Assembly: GCA_017165825.1 (NCBI GenBank)
Contig: CM029384.1
Span: forward strand, 16,989,282-17,053,281
Length of the DNA: 64,000 nt
Source: Hepsetus odoe
Lineage: Eukaryota > Chordata > Actinopteri > Characiformes > Hepsetidae
Reading direction: 5' to 3'
Made by a program: the position numbers and the translations under genes. How positions within the stretch are numbered: position 1 is the stretch's first letter; each line of letters starts with the position of its first letter. The notes below the pieces were generated by a model that saw only the letters and a program-made list of their open reading frames with translations, was not told the DNA's origin and did no database searches. This document shows, one piece after another, positions 33,607 to 45,742 of the stretch.

Positions 33607-33840
33607 TAGAATTGGATTGTAGGACAGTAATCAGGTGTTTTAGTGTTTTTATGATGTGACAAGCCTCCTGGGAACAGTTAACGCTTGTTTGAGTTCTGCA
33701 ACAGGGACGTGTAGACAAATGACTGCATTTGAAATAAACACTAACTAGCAAAAAAGCAGACTTTGTTACATAAGGTATTCAGTATTCAGACCCTAAATTA
33801 GAGCAAATATTTGCTGCAGGGCAAGTAATGAGACCACCCC
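33607..33840. other. Intron 2 spacer
   Basis: No gene or repeat recognised. Confidence 0.4.
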
Positions 33841-34108
33841 CTAATAATAATAATAATACTAATACTACTACTACTACTACTGCTACTACTACTAATAATA
33901 ATCCAGGGGGACTGTCCCTGTACTTAGGACATGGAAGTCGCTCTGGATAAGAGCGTCTGCTAAATGTCATAAATGTAAATGTAAATAATAATAACAATAA
34001 TAAGAATAAAAATAATAACAATAACAACAACAACAATATTAATAACAATAATAATAATAATAATGATACTACTAATAATAGTAACAATAGTAATAACAAT
34101 AATAATAA
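33841..34108. repeat. (TAA)n/(TAC)n microsatellite around a SINE family B tail
   Basis: Long interrupted TAA, TAC and CAA tracts occupy 33841-33902 and 33985-34108, flanking the SINE tail at 33903-33990. The Leu-rich antisense open frame across it is an artefact. Confidence 0.92.
33903..33990 (+). mobile_element. SINE family B 3' part
   Basis: TGTCCCTGTACTTAGGACAT then TCGCTCTGGATAAGAGCGTC and GCTAAATGTCATAAATGTAA. The same tail, in reverse orientation, belongs to the copy at 37970-38160, which also has the tRNA-like head. Confidence 0.8.
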
Positions 34109-34338
34109 TGCTGTGGTGGCATAATGATTAGGGAGTTGGCCCCCGGATCCAAAGATTGTGAGTTCGAATTCCTTACCAGTAGGTTGCCCTGAGATACCCT
34201 TGAACAAGGTAGAGTCCCCATCACTTTCAATAGCTGCCCCCTGGCTGCATTTTGTTGTGGTTCACTGTATGTTGTGCTGTGTTTCACAATGACAAGTTAT
34301 CACTTTCACTTCATTAATAATAATAATAATAATAATAA
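34109..34338 (+). mobile_element. SINE family A, near full length, with (ATA)n tail
   Basis: Head GTGGTGGCATAATGATTAGG, B box GAGTTCGAATTCC, GTAGGTTGCCCTGAGATACC and end TATCACTTTCACTTC, followed by (ATA)n to 34338. Confidence 0.9.
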
Positions 34339-34879
34339 CCTACTTTATTACTCATGGCATTTTAGGCAATGGTCAGTTGCTATGTATGTAATTATGAATA
34401 CCAGTGCATCTGTCTATTTGTTACTTTTATCTAATTATTAGAATACAAACCTGAAACAAAGAACACATTGTATTAGTTTATATTCTAGTTAACTGGTAAA
34501 TACACAAACCATTTTAAGCTTCTAAATAGTTGTAGGACCAAGTAAATGGTGTGCATCACTGAATGCATTTCTTGTTTTATTTATCTTTTTGTCCACCCCA
34601 GTGATAAACCCATCCAGTTTGCATGCTGCCTGTAGTGAGGTAGTAATTACTTAATAACATTTATTTTATTCCTATTTCTTCCCTGTTTAGATAGTATTCT
34701 GTTCCACTCAGTTAGGGCTGCCCCAGTACTACCAACATGGAAATGCACGTATCAGAGTAAAAAAACTAATAGTGTTCCCTTGGACTTCTGGCCAATGTGT
34801 GGACCAAAATTGTGATCTTTAAATTATACATTTTGGAAGTGTTGCAGTGAAATTCTGGGATCCGTTTATGATGAAATAT
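34339..34879. other. Intron 2, nothing recognised
   Basis: AT-rich, no exon or classifiable repeat. Confidence 0.45.
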
Positions 34880-35222
34880 TGTTGAAAAATCCAACAGCTC
34901 TGTAAAAACGATCATTTAGTTTAAGTTCTTCTTCTTCTTTCGGCTGCTCACATTTAGGGGTCACCACAGCGGATCATTCGTTTCCATTTCTTCCAGTCCT
35001 CTGCATCTTCCTCTTTCAAACCAACCACCTGCATGTCCTCTCTCACCACATCCATAAACCTCCTCGTTGTTCTTCCTTTTCCTCTTTCCTGGCAGCTCCA
35101 TCTTCAACATCCTTTTTCCCAATATAATCCTCATCTCCTCTGCACATGTCCAAACCAACGCAACCTTGCTTCTCTAACTTTGTCTCCAAAATGTCTGGAT
35201 CTGAGCTGTCCCTCTACTAGAC
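34880..35222 (-). mobile_element. RTE-type LINE 3' end with flanking 45-bp shared segment
   Basis: The element part (34928-35222) has TTCTTCTTTCGGCTGCTCAC, GGGGTCACCACAGCGGATCA and GTCTCCAAAATGTCTGGATC. The segment before it (34888-34927: CCAACAGCTCTGTAAAAACG, ATCATTTAGTTTAAGTT) is the reverse complement of a segment beside the GAA tract at 10568-10612. Confidence 0.87.
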
Positions 35223-36221
35223 TCATTTCTGAATCATAGATAGTTTAAATTATTTCACTTTATTTAATTTTTTTCTTTTTTTTTTACTTTGTTGAAATTA
35301 TTATGTGAAAAGAGCAAGCAAAGGCCTTCTGTGCCGGAAAGGCTAGCAAGCATGACCAGTATAAAAAATGTTCTCTCTACAGAATGTTCTGATGTAAACC
35401 AAGACAAATAAGCTCAGACTCATTAATTAGCTGAGACCTAGCAAAACCAATCAATTGTATGGTTAGATATTTAGTGTCCATTGATTTAAACATAGACATA
35501 GGTAGATAGTTTGATGTAAATGTGTGTCTTTCAATATATCATTTGCCTTTTACATTCTAATGAACTGAATAATTTAGCAGCTATGTAGCCCTAGCCTTGC
35601 ACTCTTATCATGAAAAGGCCTTTTTTGTAGAGGTTTGTCCTAATACAATGACAGGCTAAGCAGAGGTTTTGTAGCTTTAACTGTGCCCTGCTTTCTAAAT
35701 ATTACAGCAGCTGTCACTTTGCCAGAAGCTGAGAGTAGTGTGTAGGTAGCATCAGGAGTGCTGCATTGTCAGCTTGCTCAATTTTATGTCCACCACTCCA
35801 CTGTTAACATTACTGAGACCTTTCACAGCCATCTTTCATCATCAGATGTGCATTTGCTATTCACTTACTAACACACAGCCAAGGACAACTCTCTGCCCCA
35901 TGCCATCACCATGGCAATATCACTCCAACTGCAGGAGGTAGGCTTTAGGCAACACAGTTGATTGAGCTAGCTTTGCTCTGGCTTCTGATTGGTCAGCAGG
36001 GTGAAAAGATTTCATTTGCCCCAGCTCAGCTGGACTGGAAATGAAGGACTGATTGTGAGCATCTGTCATAGAGTTTATAACTCCTAAATGGCAGAATTAT
36101 CTCTGTGAGAGGTTTGCTGGTCACCTAGCTGGGGTTTTTTTCAACCAGAATTGGGAAAGGATTACCAAGTGGCCACTTTATAATTATTTATCGTTGTTTT
36201 TATATTTTGTGTTATTGTATT
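35223..36221. other. Intron 2, nothing recognised
   Basis: Unique-looking AT-rich DNA. No exon or classifiable repeat. Confidence 0.45.
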
Positions 36222-36268
36222 TTGTAATTCTTGTGGTATTTAAATTTGCCCTGGGATCAATGAAGTAA

Positions 36269-36327
<59 letters not shown>
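36222..36327 (+). mobile_element. LINE tail remnant ending in (CTAT)n
   Basis: AATTTGCCCTGGGATCAATG followed by AAGTAA and a 60-bp CTAT tract matches the usual end of a fish LINE ('gggatcaataaagta' plus ATCT repeats). Only the tail is left. Confidence 0.6.
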
Positions 36328-36552
36328 AAATTCTGCTTAACTTTGCAAACAAACCTGTGTCTTCTATGGTGATAGAGAAAACATGGGATAGTGTGATATC
36401 ATGAACTTCAAATTCAACGTGTGAGAATGAAATGTTATGCTTTTAATATACTTATTTGCAAATTGAAAATCTACATTAATAGAGGAATATTCTTATTGTG
36501 CAAAGCTCTTTCCTTCCTTGCTAGGCCTTGTCTTTTTTCTGTTTTCCATTTG
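36328..36552. other. Intron 2 spacer
   Basis: No feature recognised. Confidence 0.4.
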
Positions 36553-36816
36553 AAAAAGTGAAAGTGACAACCCTTGTCTTTGCGAGGTCACAGCACAGCA
36601 CACATGAACCACAACAAAATTGGACCTCTGCAGTTAACCCATGCACACAAACACCACACAGCAGTTGAAAGCACTATTGAAAGCACCCAGGGAGCAGTGA
36701 TAGGGACAGTACCTTGCTCAACAGTACCTTAGTGCAACCTATTTGTGAGAGAATTGAACCCACAATCTTCTGATGCAGGGGCAACTCCCTAACCACTAGG
36801 CCACCGCTGTCCCTTT
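36553..36816 (-). mobile_element. SINE family A, full length
   Basis: In reverse orientation: AAAAGTGAAAGTGACAACCC, AATTGGACCTCTGCAGTTAA, AATTGAACCCACAATCTTCT and CTAACCACTAGGCCACCGC. It contains a small internal duplication (GAAAGCACTATTGAAAGCAC). Confidence 0.92.
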
Positions 36817-37969
36817 CTTCTTTTGCACAAGGTCACATGGCAGAGAACAGAATTCAGACCAAACTCTGCCATTTCAGGGCTTTTTTGTTTTTTGTTTTTT
36901 TAATCAGGCATTTTGATAGTGAATTAGCCTTTCCCTCAAGGTAGTGCACGAACATCACTACATGTAATTTTCTCTTATGCAACAAGGATCCTGCCAAGTT
37001 CCTCTTTCCAATCCTGGGCTGTCAGAAAAAGATGGATGTTAGCCACTTTTCTAGAAAGGTTGACATCATAACAGTACTTTCCATTTCCACAACCTCTAAT
37101 TAACTTTCTTTTTATGAACTTGTTATCCAACTGGTCACATGACTTTTTGCTGAAAGCTCTCTGGAGCATAACGATGGCAGTAGAAGGGTGCCACTGTTGT
37201 ATTCACAACTCCTGTTTCTTAGGCAACCACGTTTTACAGCTTTTGGTACAAAAAGCGCTCTGTTTCTCAAATGACAGTTTTCACTGCCTTGTCATGTACA
37301 ACTCTGGAGTGACACACATCAGCCCGTTTCAACCTCCGAGCTACAAAATGTGTGCTAACCTAATTTAACATCTTGGCAAATGCTATTTCTGTTCATTTAA
37401 TTTTTCTCTGTTATAAGCGGAGCCACAGATCTTAGAAGTTCTAGTCAGGTGTCACCTGACGTGTCAGTCTACATTGACAGATCTTGCTAGCAAGTCCAGG
37501 AATGCAGCAAGATGCTTCTTCCTTTCTTATATTGTCCATATTCATGTAGATGAGTCTATTCTTGTCTGTATGAATGTCCTTTCTATTCCTATGAGTCATT
37601 GTGTGTCTCTTGCATCAAATGACAACACTACTCTTTCCCTCCTCAGAATGAAAGAAGAATATTTATATAGCCCAAGTCCCCAGTAGTGAAAAGCTCCCAA
37701 TTGCCATGACAACCAAGACCAATGGCAGAAATGAATTTGCTTGTGAGGCTAAATCAAAAAACTTTTAGCCTTTGTTCAACAAAGAGCTGATTGTGTATTC
37801 TGATTCTTTGTTTCATTGTAAGTGACAGGCCAGTTTTAAAGGAAATAATGTGTTTAGTAGAACCATAGTATGCTGTGTTGTCTGTTAGACTGGCTTTACA
37901 AGGTGTAAATTTAATGCAACTAGTTGCATACAGCATCATTTCTATTAACTTTACAGCTGTATGAAGCAC
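36817..37969. other. Intron 2, nothing recognised
   Basis: No exon was seen. Short open frames lack recognisable domains or paired splice sites. Confidence 0.45.
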
Positions 37970-38160
37970 AGTCACAGGCCCTCTTATCCAGAGTGACTTA
38001 CATGTCCTAATTACAAGGACAGCTCCCCTCAAGCAACTCAGGGTTAAGGGTCTTGGTCAGGGACCCAGTGGTGGTAGCGCCAGAGGTGGGATTTGAACCT
38101 GGGAACTCTTGAGTCATAGGGCCATAGGCAAGTACCCTACCACTAGACCACAGCCACCCC
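37970..38160 (-). mobile_element. SINE family B with tRNA-like head
   Basis: On the - strand: head GGGGTGGCTGTGGTCTAGTG, B box GGTTCAAATCCC, then TGACCAAGACCCTTAACCC and tail GACATGTAAGTCACTCTGGA plus TAAGAGGGCC. The tail is shared with 33903-33990; the last bases are diverged. Confidence 0.82.
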
Positions 38161-38280
38161 AATAACTTTCAATTTGGATCACAAAAGAATCTGCCTTGTA
38201 CAAAATTGTGATGTTGATAAAGGGGAGAAAGAAAATATAGCTATGTGGATTATGATAACAAGCAGAACAAATACTAGCAC

Positions 38281-38311
38281 ATGGATGAATGGATGGATGG
38301 ATGGATGGATA
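38281..38311. repeat. (GATG)n microsatellite
   Basis: A short GGATGGAT tract between the family B SINE and the minisatellite. Confidence 0.9.
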
Positions 38312-38413
38312 GGTAGATGCATGGTTAGGATAGAGATTTTATACATAAATATTTTATACAGTTCTTTGTATGTCTCTGCCAGGCATGACAATGAAAACTT
38401 AATCACCAATTTA

Positions 38414-40125
38414 ACACACTAGGGCCCAAACCACACTAGTGCCTAAACCACACTAGTGCCTAAAACACGTTAGTGCCTAGCCACACTAGTGCCTAACCAC
38501 ACTAGTGCCTAAACCACACTAGTGCCTAACCATACTAGAGCCTAACCATACTAGTGCCTAAACTACACTAGTGCCTAACCATACTAGTGCCTAACCATAC
38601 TAGTGCCTAACCACACTAGTGCCTAACCCGCAGTAATGCCACAGCCACACAGTGCCCAAACCACACTAGTGCCTAATTATACTAGGAACCACACTGGTGC
38701 CTAAACCATGCTAGTGCCTAACCACACTAGTGCCTAACCACACTAGTGCCTAAACCACACTAGTGCTAACCATGCACTATTGCACAAACACAGTAGTAAC
38801 AAACCACACTGGTGCCTAAACCACACTAGTGCCTAACTATACTAATGCCTCACCACACTAGTGCCTAAACCACAGTAATGCCTGACCACACTAGTGCCTA
38901 AACCACACTAGTGCCTAAACCACACTAGTGCCTAACCATACTAGTGCCTAAACCACACTAGTGCTATACATACTAATGCTGAAACCCAACACAGTATTAA
39001 CTTGACCACACTGGTGCCCACAGCCACATGGTGCCTAGCTATGCTAATGCCTAACTACACTGGTGCCTACAGACACACTGGGTGCACAAGCCACCTGGTG
39101 CTATATGTGCGGGCACAACCACACTGGTACCTAAGAAACCGCATTGGTGCTATGCATGTTTAAACCACACTAGTGCCTAACCACACTAGTGCCTAAACCA
39201 CAGTAATGCCTGACCACACTAGTGCCTAAACCACACTAGTGCCCAAACCACACTAGTGCCTAACCATACTAGTGCCTAAGCCACACTGGTGCCTAGCCAT
39301 ACTAATGCACAAACCACAGTAATGCTTGGCCACACTGGTGCCTAGGCACACTAGTGCTTTAACTTTATACTAATGCTAACCACCACTGGTACCCACAAAC
39401 CACAGTAATGCCCAATACACTGTGCCTAAACCACACTAGTGCCCAAACCACACTAGTGCCTAACCATACTAGTGCCTAAACCACACTAGTGACTAACCAT
39501 ACTAATGCCTAAACCACAGTAATGCTTGACCACACTAGTGCCTAAACCACACTAGTGCCTAACTATACTAATGCCCTACCACACTAGTGCCTAAGCCACA
39601 CTAGTGCCTAAACCACACTAGTGCCTAACCATACTAGTGCCTAACCACACTAGTGCCTAAACCACATTAGTGCCTAACCATACTAGTGTCTAAACCACAC
39701 TAGTGCCTAACCACACTAGTGCCTAAACCGCACTGGTGCCTATCCATGCTAATGCCCTAAAGCCACACTGAGGCCTAGCCACACTAGTGCCTAAACCACA
39801 CTAGTGCCTAATTATACTAATGCCTAAACCACACTAGTGCCTAACTACACTGGTGCCTAAACCATACTAGTGCCTAACCACTAGTGCACTAACACACCTA
39901 ATTGCCTAAAACCACTGGTGCCTAATTGTACTTTGAAAATGCCTAAACCACACTAGTGCCTAATCACTGGTACTGAAACCATACTAGTGCCTAACCACAC
40001 TAGTGCCTAACCACACACGGGCCTAAACTACACTGGTCCCTAACCACACTAGTGCCTAACCACACTAGTGCCTAACCACACTAGTGCCTAAACCACACTG
40101 GTGCCTAACCACACCAGTGCCTAAA
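38414..40125. repeat. 1.7-kb minisatellite, unit about 15-18 bp
   Basis: The commonest unit is CACACTAGTGCCTAAAC, with variants CATACTAGTGCCTAA, CACAGTAATGCCTGAC and CACACTGGTGCC. By length there are of the order of 100 units. Many contain ACTAGT, a SpeI site, so the array would be cut into a ladder. Units are more uniform near the right end and in the middle than in the 38960-39130 and 39300-39420 stretches, where they are degraded. The recurrence of the CACAGTAATG variant near 38871, 39199, 39313, 39401 and 39515 hints at amplification of longer blocks. There is no coding frame, no spacer diversity and no cas-like gene, so it is not a CRISPR array. Confidence 0.96.
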
Positions 40126-41297
40126 ATTCACTTTTGCTTTTGTTGTGTTCGACACTGTGGTGCAGGAGACACTGGCAGAAGTGAACAAGCTTGATACAAA
40201 GATATATAGATGGATTCAAGCCGTCACAGAATTGTGCTCTTCCATTCCTCTCATCCGTCAAAGCCAATTAACAGCTCCCTCTGATAGGCCCTCCCTTGCC
40301 CATCCAACAGGCAAGTACCACAGACAAAATTGGCTCTTTCTCTGCCTCCCTCTGATGATCTTACTCCAGTTACCCTTTCTGAACAATTTGCGCTCAGATT
40401 TCCAAGAGTAAAAAAACTGTGGTGCTCTGATGAATCAACCCGACAAGTCCTTTCACTGAGCATTACGTAGGTGTCAAGTTTTTTAATGAAACATCAAGTG
40501 CTCACAGTAAAAGAATACATTTTGTATGCCTGCTATCAGTTCACACCCAGGGTAACTGTCTATTAAAGTCTGCAAAAAGTTTATTACTTGGCTTATTTAA
40601 GATTACTTTCACCTATTCACATGTATCACCCACTAAATCTACTGGATCTACTGCAACTATTCTGGAGGCTGAAGACAGAATATCACATTTCTGCACTTGA
40701 AATTTTCCAAAATTTCAAGAAAATTTTGAATATTGCCCAGTAGACAAGACGTAATTGAGATTAAATCACAAGGCACATTTTAAAGAGTTCAGCAGACTTT
40801 AGCAGGATATTTTAGCACACGCTTGCTTTTGAAAGCTAATGGTTTAATCCCTGCAAAAAAATCTCAACCAGCAAAGAGAACTTGAAAATGGAATGTAGAC
40901 CTTAATTTTTCGGTCCCTTGATGAATACCACATAAGAACCATTTTTGGTTCCAATAGAACTAAATGTATAAAAGAAATGTTTGAAAAAGAACCTTGAAAA
41001 GTGAAGACTGTGTATAATCCTATGGTGAAAGACATCAGAATTGCTTAAAGAAGCTTTGGTGGCAATGTCATAAAAAGTTTATGTATGCCTCATGAAATAG
41101 AGCCCTTTCTGATTTTTTGGAGTATGGGGGGATTTCAGGTAGTTCTTTTTTTAGGTGAAATAAATTATAGATTATAGAGACCATCAGACCTCTGATAATC
41201 TTTATTCTGAAATTCTAAAATTGCAAGAACTTAAGAAGTGAAAAATCTCAGCAAGCAAATGCCTTTTGAACAGTTTAAGCAGCAGTTTATAGTAGAA
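40126..41297. other. Intron 2 after the minisatellite
   Basis: No exon was recognised. At about 40915-41015, AAGAACCATTTTTGGTTCC and the later AAAAAGAACCTTGAAAAG resemble palindromic non-autonomous DNA-transposon ends common in fish, but this is weak. Confidence 0.4.
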
Positions 41298-41526
41298 GCC
41301 CATCCATTATCTGCCGCTTGTCCCAAATGGGGTCGCGGGGGAGTGCTGGTGTCCAAGCCAGCGCACACAGGGCGAGGACGGGGGAAACGTCGCCAGCCCA
41401 TCGCAGGGAGGAGCAGGACGGGGACGGCACCTTGCTCAAGGGTACCTTAGGGCAACCCATCGGGAAGGGGTTTGAACCCCCGATCACGTGGCCAACACCC
41501 TAACCACTAGGCCACCGCTACCCTAG
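41298..41526 (-). mobile_element. Composite SINE: family A head joined to family C tail
   Basis: Read on the - strand: head GCGGTGGCCTAGTGGTTAGG, B box GGGTTCAAACCCC, TACCCTTGAGCAAGGTGCC. It then changes to the family C tail at CCTGCTCCTCCCTGCGATGG, followed by CTGGCGACG..., CCTCGCCCTGTGTGCGCTGG and CCCATTTGGGACAAGCGGCA. Family A's own 3' half is absent. The tail lacks a few bases after GGCGACG compared with 20275. Confidence 0.87.
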
Positions 41527-44500
41527 TAGAAGTGTAGAAGATTATTAATCCATCTTTTTGAACTAGACTCATGTAAAATTGCAGTGTATTATCATTTCTT
41601 TACAAAGCTTCAGCTCCCTTTAATGTGTATATCTGCATAGAGATGGGTCTTTTACTATCTTATGAGAAGCTAACCTTAGACCTTCAGAGATCATGTTCGG
41701 TAAACCTCTTTTAGGCTTTGCTGTTTTCACACTGTCTCTGTGACAGCATGTTAAAGATCAGTCTTCCATCTGCTCATCTCACTTTAGCACTTTATCTTAC
41801 CCTGCTGGAATTGTTCATTGCTGGTAATTTTTTTCATTTGTACCTGTGCCTCAGAGAGCCACACTTGCTCTTCAGCCGACAAGGAGGTCAGGCAGTCAAG
41901 ACATTTGCAACAGAGTCTGAATCGCCCTGCTGTGGAGGGAATATTTGAAACACCTCCTCTGCAGGACGTCTGATGGCAGAGAGAAGAATGAGGCCTTGGC
42001 CTTGCTTTTATACTCAGGGGGAAAACTCAGGTTTAATAATCTACAGCACAGGCCTCCCCCAGCTCAGGTTCTCTTGAAGGGTTGCTTCAGAATTATTGAT
42101 GTGATTAATGTTATAGATAAAAATGTTCTTACCGCAGATATATGACTTGTCCCTGGTTCCTAATAGATAGAGATGAGCAACATGTTTTGTCATTTTCATA
42201 ATTTTTTCTGTTAAAAGTCTAGTTTCCTAAGTATATACTGTCCATGATCGATTTCTTTGCAAAAATCCTGTTTTATTGGATTTATTCCAGTGCAGGTATG
42301 GCATATGGTGAAAAAAAAATCATTTTCTTGGCTGTTCTTTCATGGCTGTTTCTATTCTGTGAGAATATCATGATGCATGATGTATATCTTGTCTGTTATG
42401 ATACAGGATATATTTGCATAATTGATGGTTTATATATGATTTTTGAATGACACCTAATTGAAAATGATCGATTATGCTTGGAATTGCACCTTATCTATGG
42501 TACTATGCATGTACTGCTTGAACACATTTTGAAACAGTTTTAAGCATCCTGATAATATTTTTTAAAGTTAATATATTTGTTTTATTGCATCTGTGCTGAT
42601 GGTGCACGGCTTGTATTATTGCTGAATTATGGCTTGTAATATTGCTGAATTAATTCTCTCTCTGTTTCTCATTGGTCGGTTTTCTTTGCTGGTGGAGTGT
42701 GTTAAAAAATGCAGCTTTTAGATGCAGTAGTTCTTTTCAGGGGTTCAGTATTGATTCCTGCTTTGGATAGGTTTCACTGTTTTTTTTCTCTATGTTTCAC
42801 TGGGCTCCTAGGCATCTGTGTTTTTAGCTTTCAGAGGGAGATAACATTGGTTGTTTGGTAGGGTTGCCTTTCAGTCTTGTAAAAAATTCCAGACCAGATC
42901 AATGACCCCATTGGGATGGGGTGGTGCTGCTGTCCAAAATTTTTGCGTGTAAAATCGAACCTGTGAAACCCATCCTTAAACATTCACATCTAGCCTTTAT
43001 GTTAGATGATTTATGTTTGATGGGTAAAAGAACACAACAGAAGGACATTTACCTTCATACTTTTCCTGGTGATGGTAAGTTACCACGGTAACAGCCTGCC
43101 ACTGATGGTTGAAAACTCCAAACTTATCCTTTGCTGCTGATGTTCATTTGTTGATTTATGTCATGTAGGCCAAACACAAGACGTAAGCACTTGCAGTTTG
43201 ATGTCATTGGAAGCTGGTGTATTTCCGAATGGTATTTCTCCATGATTTTAGTTGACATGGGGAATAACATGATGCATGCACAACACATCTGCTTTTTGTT
43301 TTTGTTTTTTTCCAGAAATGGACAATTGCACAACCTTAGTGATCCAAGCTGTTTGCTGATTTGCAGTGGGGAAAACAGCTTTAGTTTAGATGGTTCCTAA
43401 CCCTAAAGTAGGCATGAGGACAATCAGTAATAACGGATGTTCCCATAAACTGTGGCTATTAGCATAGACTTTTAATTAATTCTGAACTTCTTACCTGACT
43501 TTTACCCACAGACTGTACTAGCCATCAATGATTTCATCTGTCTAGATCACTTATTTATCACTTTACTGACATTTTCTTTGGTTATTTGGTGTCAACTAGA
43601 GTAAAATGGAGAGTCTTGGTTCCTCCAAGGTTTCTTGACTTTGTCACCTTCGGCTTGCTTACTAGGGGCTCATACCTGGATTCTGTAAAGGTCCAGCAGA
43701 AAACGATGGCTTGTAAGTAGAAATCAGTGGAATTGCCTAATTTGAATCTTCATGTTAATTCATGTTTTGATTCTTTATTTTATTCCTTAATACTTGTAGG
43801 TTACTGTAAATCATGCTTCTCAAACATATGGACAAATTTGGGGTATTGAAAAAGCACACAATCTTTTGCACCAAGTTATGTTCAAATTAAGATATAGTTC
43901 TTAAACGTTTTTTGATAATTCAGATTATTCAATGACAAAAATCTTAAATCTAGTCAATATATAATATTACTCATTATGAGAATCAATGTATTAGTTTTAA
44001 GACTAGCAGATTATTTTGATTAATAAAAAAATACATTCATATATATTACATGATTGCTAATATAGCAAGACCCTCTAGAGGCAGTGACAGAAAACAAGAA
44101 AAAAAAAAGTTAAACCTGAAATAAATCATTACAGCAATCTCAAACTTCACTTTTTCACAAGATTTCAAAAGATTTCACTTTTTTCTGTAGTGGATAGTAT
44201 GATCTGCTCCTCAAAGGAATTTAAGAGAATTTTTCCCAGTTGTATAATAATCCTTTTAGTAAAGAAAAAAAGGATAATTTTAAGGATATTTTGCTTTTTA
44301 TGAAAAAGGTGGATGATGCTGAACATGTAGCCTGTGGCTAATGTTAAGTGAAGGTATGAGGCGGAGGTGAGTTGGCATGTTGAGTTAAAACGCAGCAAAT
44401 GTCAGGCTCACAGCTGCACCAGCCCCCTCTGGACCATTCTCCCACTCTGTCTCCCCCATCATTCAAATCTGATTCAGCCACTCAGTCTGCCCTGCGGCCA

Positions 44501-44741
44501 CCCTCAACGCGGTTAGCATGACCTGTCTTTATCCTCTCCACTCCCACTCTGTAGAGCAAAAAAGCAGCAGGCAGAAAACCCACACCTTCCTGTTGTTCTG
44601 CAAGCCTGAGTAAAGAGCTGAAGCAGTTGGCTGTGTGGAGATGGCGGGCTTACTTATTGTGTGGGTGCATGGTTAGTGGCTTTGGCTTGACCTTAGTTTT
44701 TTTTGTGTGTCTCCTGAGGAATGAAAGTTCTTTGTGTGTGC

Positions 44742-44745
<4 letters not shown>
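41527..44745. other. Intron 2, nothing recognised
   Basis: About 3.2 kb of AT-rich DNA without a recognised exon, RNA gene or dispersed repeat. A short local duplication (GCTTGTATTATTGCTGAATTA and a near copy) lies at 42609-42652. Confidence 0.45.

Positions 44746-44812
<67 letters not shown>
44746..44812. repeat. (GT)n microsatellite
   Basis: About 65 bp of nearly pure GT. The Cys/Val open frame here is an artefact. Confidence 0.96.
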
Positions 44813-44813
<1 letters not shown>

Positions 44814-45607
44814 CAGGAGTATAAAATGGTTGGATAGATGGATAGATTTTGGATGCCCTATATACTACATCATTAATCTAGGTTAAAATGAGGACATGCT
44901 CATTTGAACCAATTATGCTCGTCAACTATACTATTATGGAAAATAATATTCTTAGAATTTTTGGCATTGTGCACACATGTAACTTTTGTGACCTTATTTC
45001 TGATTTTTCTTTTTTTTTTATGAGATGTGTAAGTGTATAGAACCCCCACATATTGTGAAGGATCATACAAGATATCTTAGATCAGTTCTTTATAACTTTA
45101 AACGATTCCTCCAACTCACATGTCTCATTTGCCTCTTCAATGACATCATGCACAGAACTCAGATGGCCTCAGTTTTACCTGCTGGCTAAATCTCATTGTA
45201 TCACAACACTTCCAAGCTGGGAAGGCGGAGGCTGGAATGTGTTTCCCCTGAGACACATGAAGCACTCTCACACCTTTTCAAACTGCCACTAAAGTAATGC
45301 TAGTGGAAAGCTTCACACTTGGAGGATAAGAGTTACTGCTTATTATTTTATGTCAGCTAACAGGCACTATTGTTGATTAGTATCGCTCTTCGTGAGAGAG
45401 GTCCATCCTTCTCATCCAGAGAGAGCAAGGCCATTTTTGCTTTCTTGAATAATGGGATCTCCCAAGGATTGGCCCAATACTGTAGAACTAATCTTATGTG
45501 GAAAATAAACATATGTAATATTTTACTGCAAACTGGAATTAACCAAATACGAACAAAAGGCTATTGTGCTTGGAGTCATTGCATTGTCAAATTAATTCAT
45601 GTTAACT
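44813..45607. other. Intron 2, nothing recognised
   Basis: AT-rich, no exon or classifiable repeat. Confidence 0.45.
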
Positions 45608-45742
45608 TCATAGTGGTTAGGGACGAGGCCCCAGGATTGGTAGGTTGTGAGTTCGATTTCCACACCAGCAGGTTGCCCTGGGGTACCCTTGAGGGTACTG
45701 TCCCCATCACTGCTCCCTGGGCACCTTTAAATAGCTTTAAAT
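45608..45742 (+). mobile_element. SINE family A, 5' half
   Basis: CATAGTGGTTAGGGACGAGG, B box GAGTTCGATTTCC and GGGGTACCCTTGAGGGTACT are present. The 3' half after CACTGCTCCCTGGGCACC is missing. Confidence 0.85.

Noticed and set aside
33779..34207. Leu/Val-rich 142-residue antisense open frame
   Set aside because: It arises from TAA/TAC microsatellites and SINE sequence.
38414..40125. CRISPR-like repeat array
   Set aside because: Units are directly tandem with no unique spacers, the genome is vertebrate, and there are no cas-like genes. It is a minisatellite.
40145..40411. Possible rab26 exon 3 right after the minisatellite
   Set aside because: The frame lacks NKVLD, WDTAGQE or other Rab motifs.
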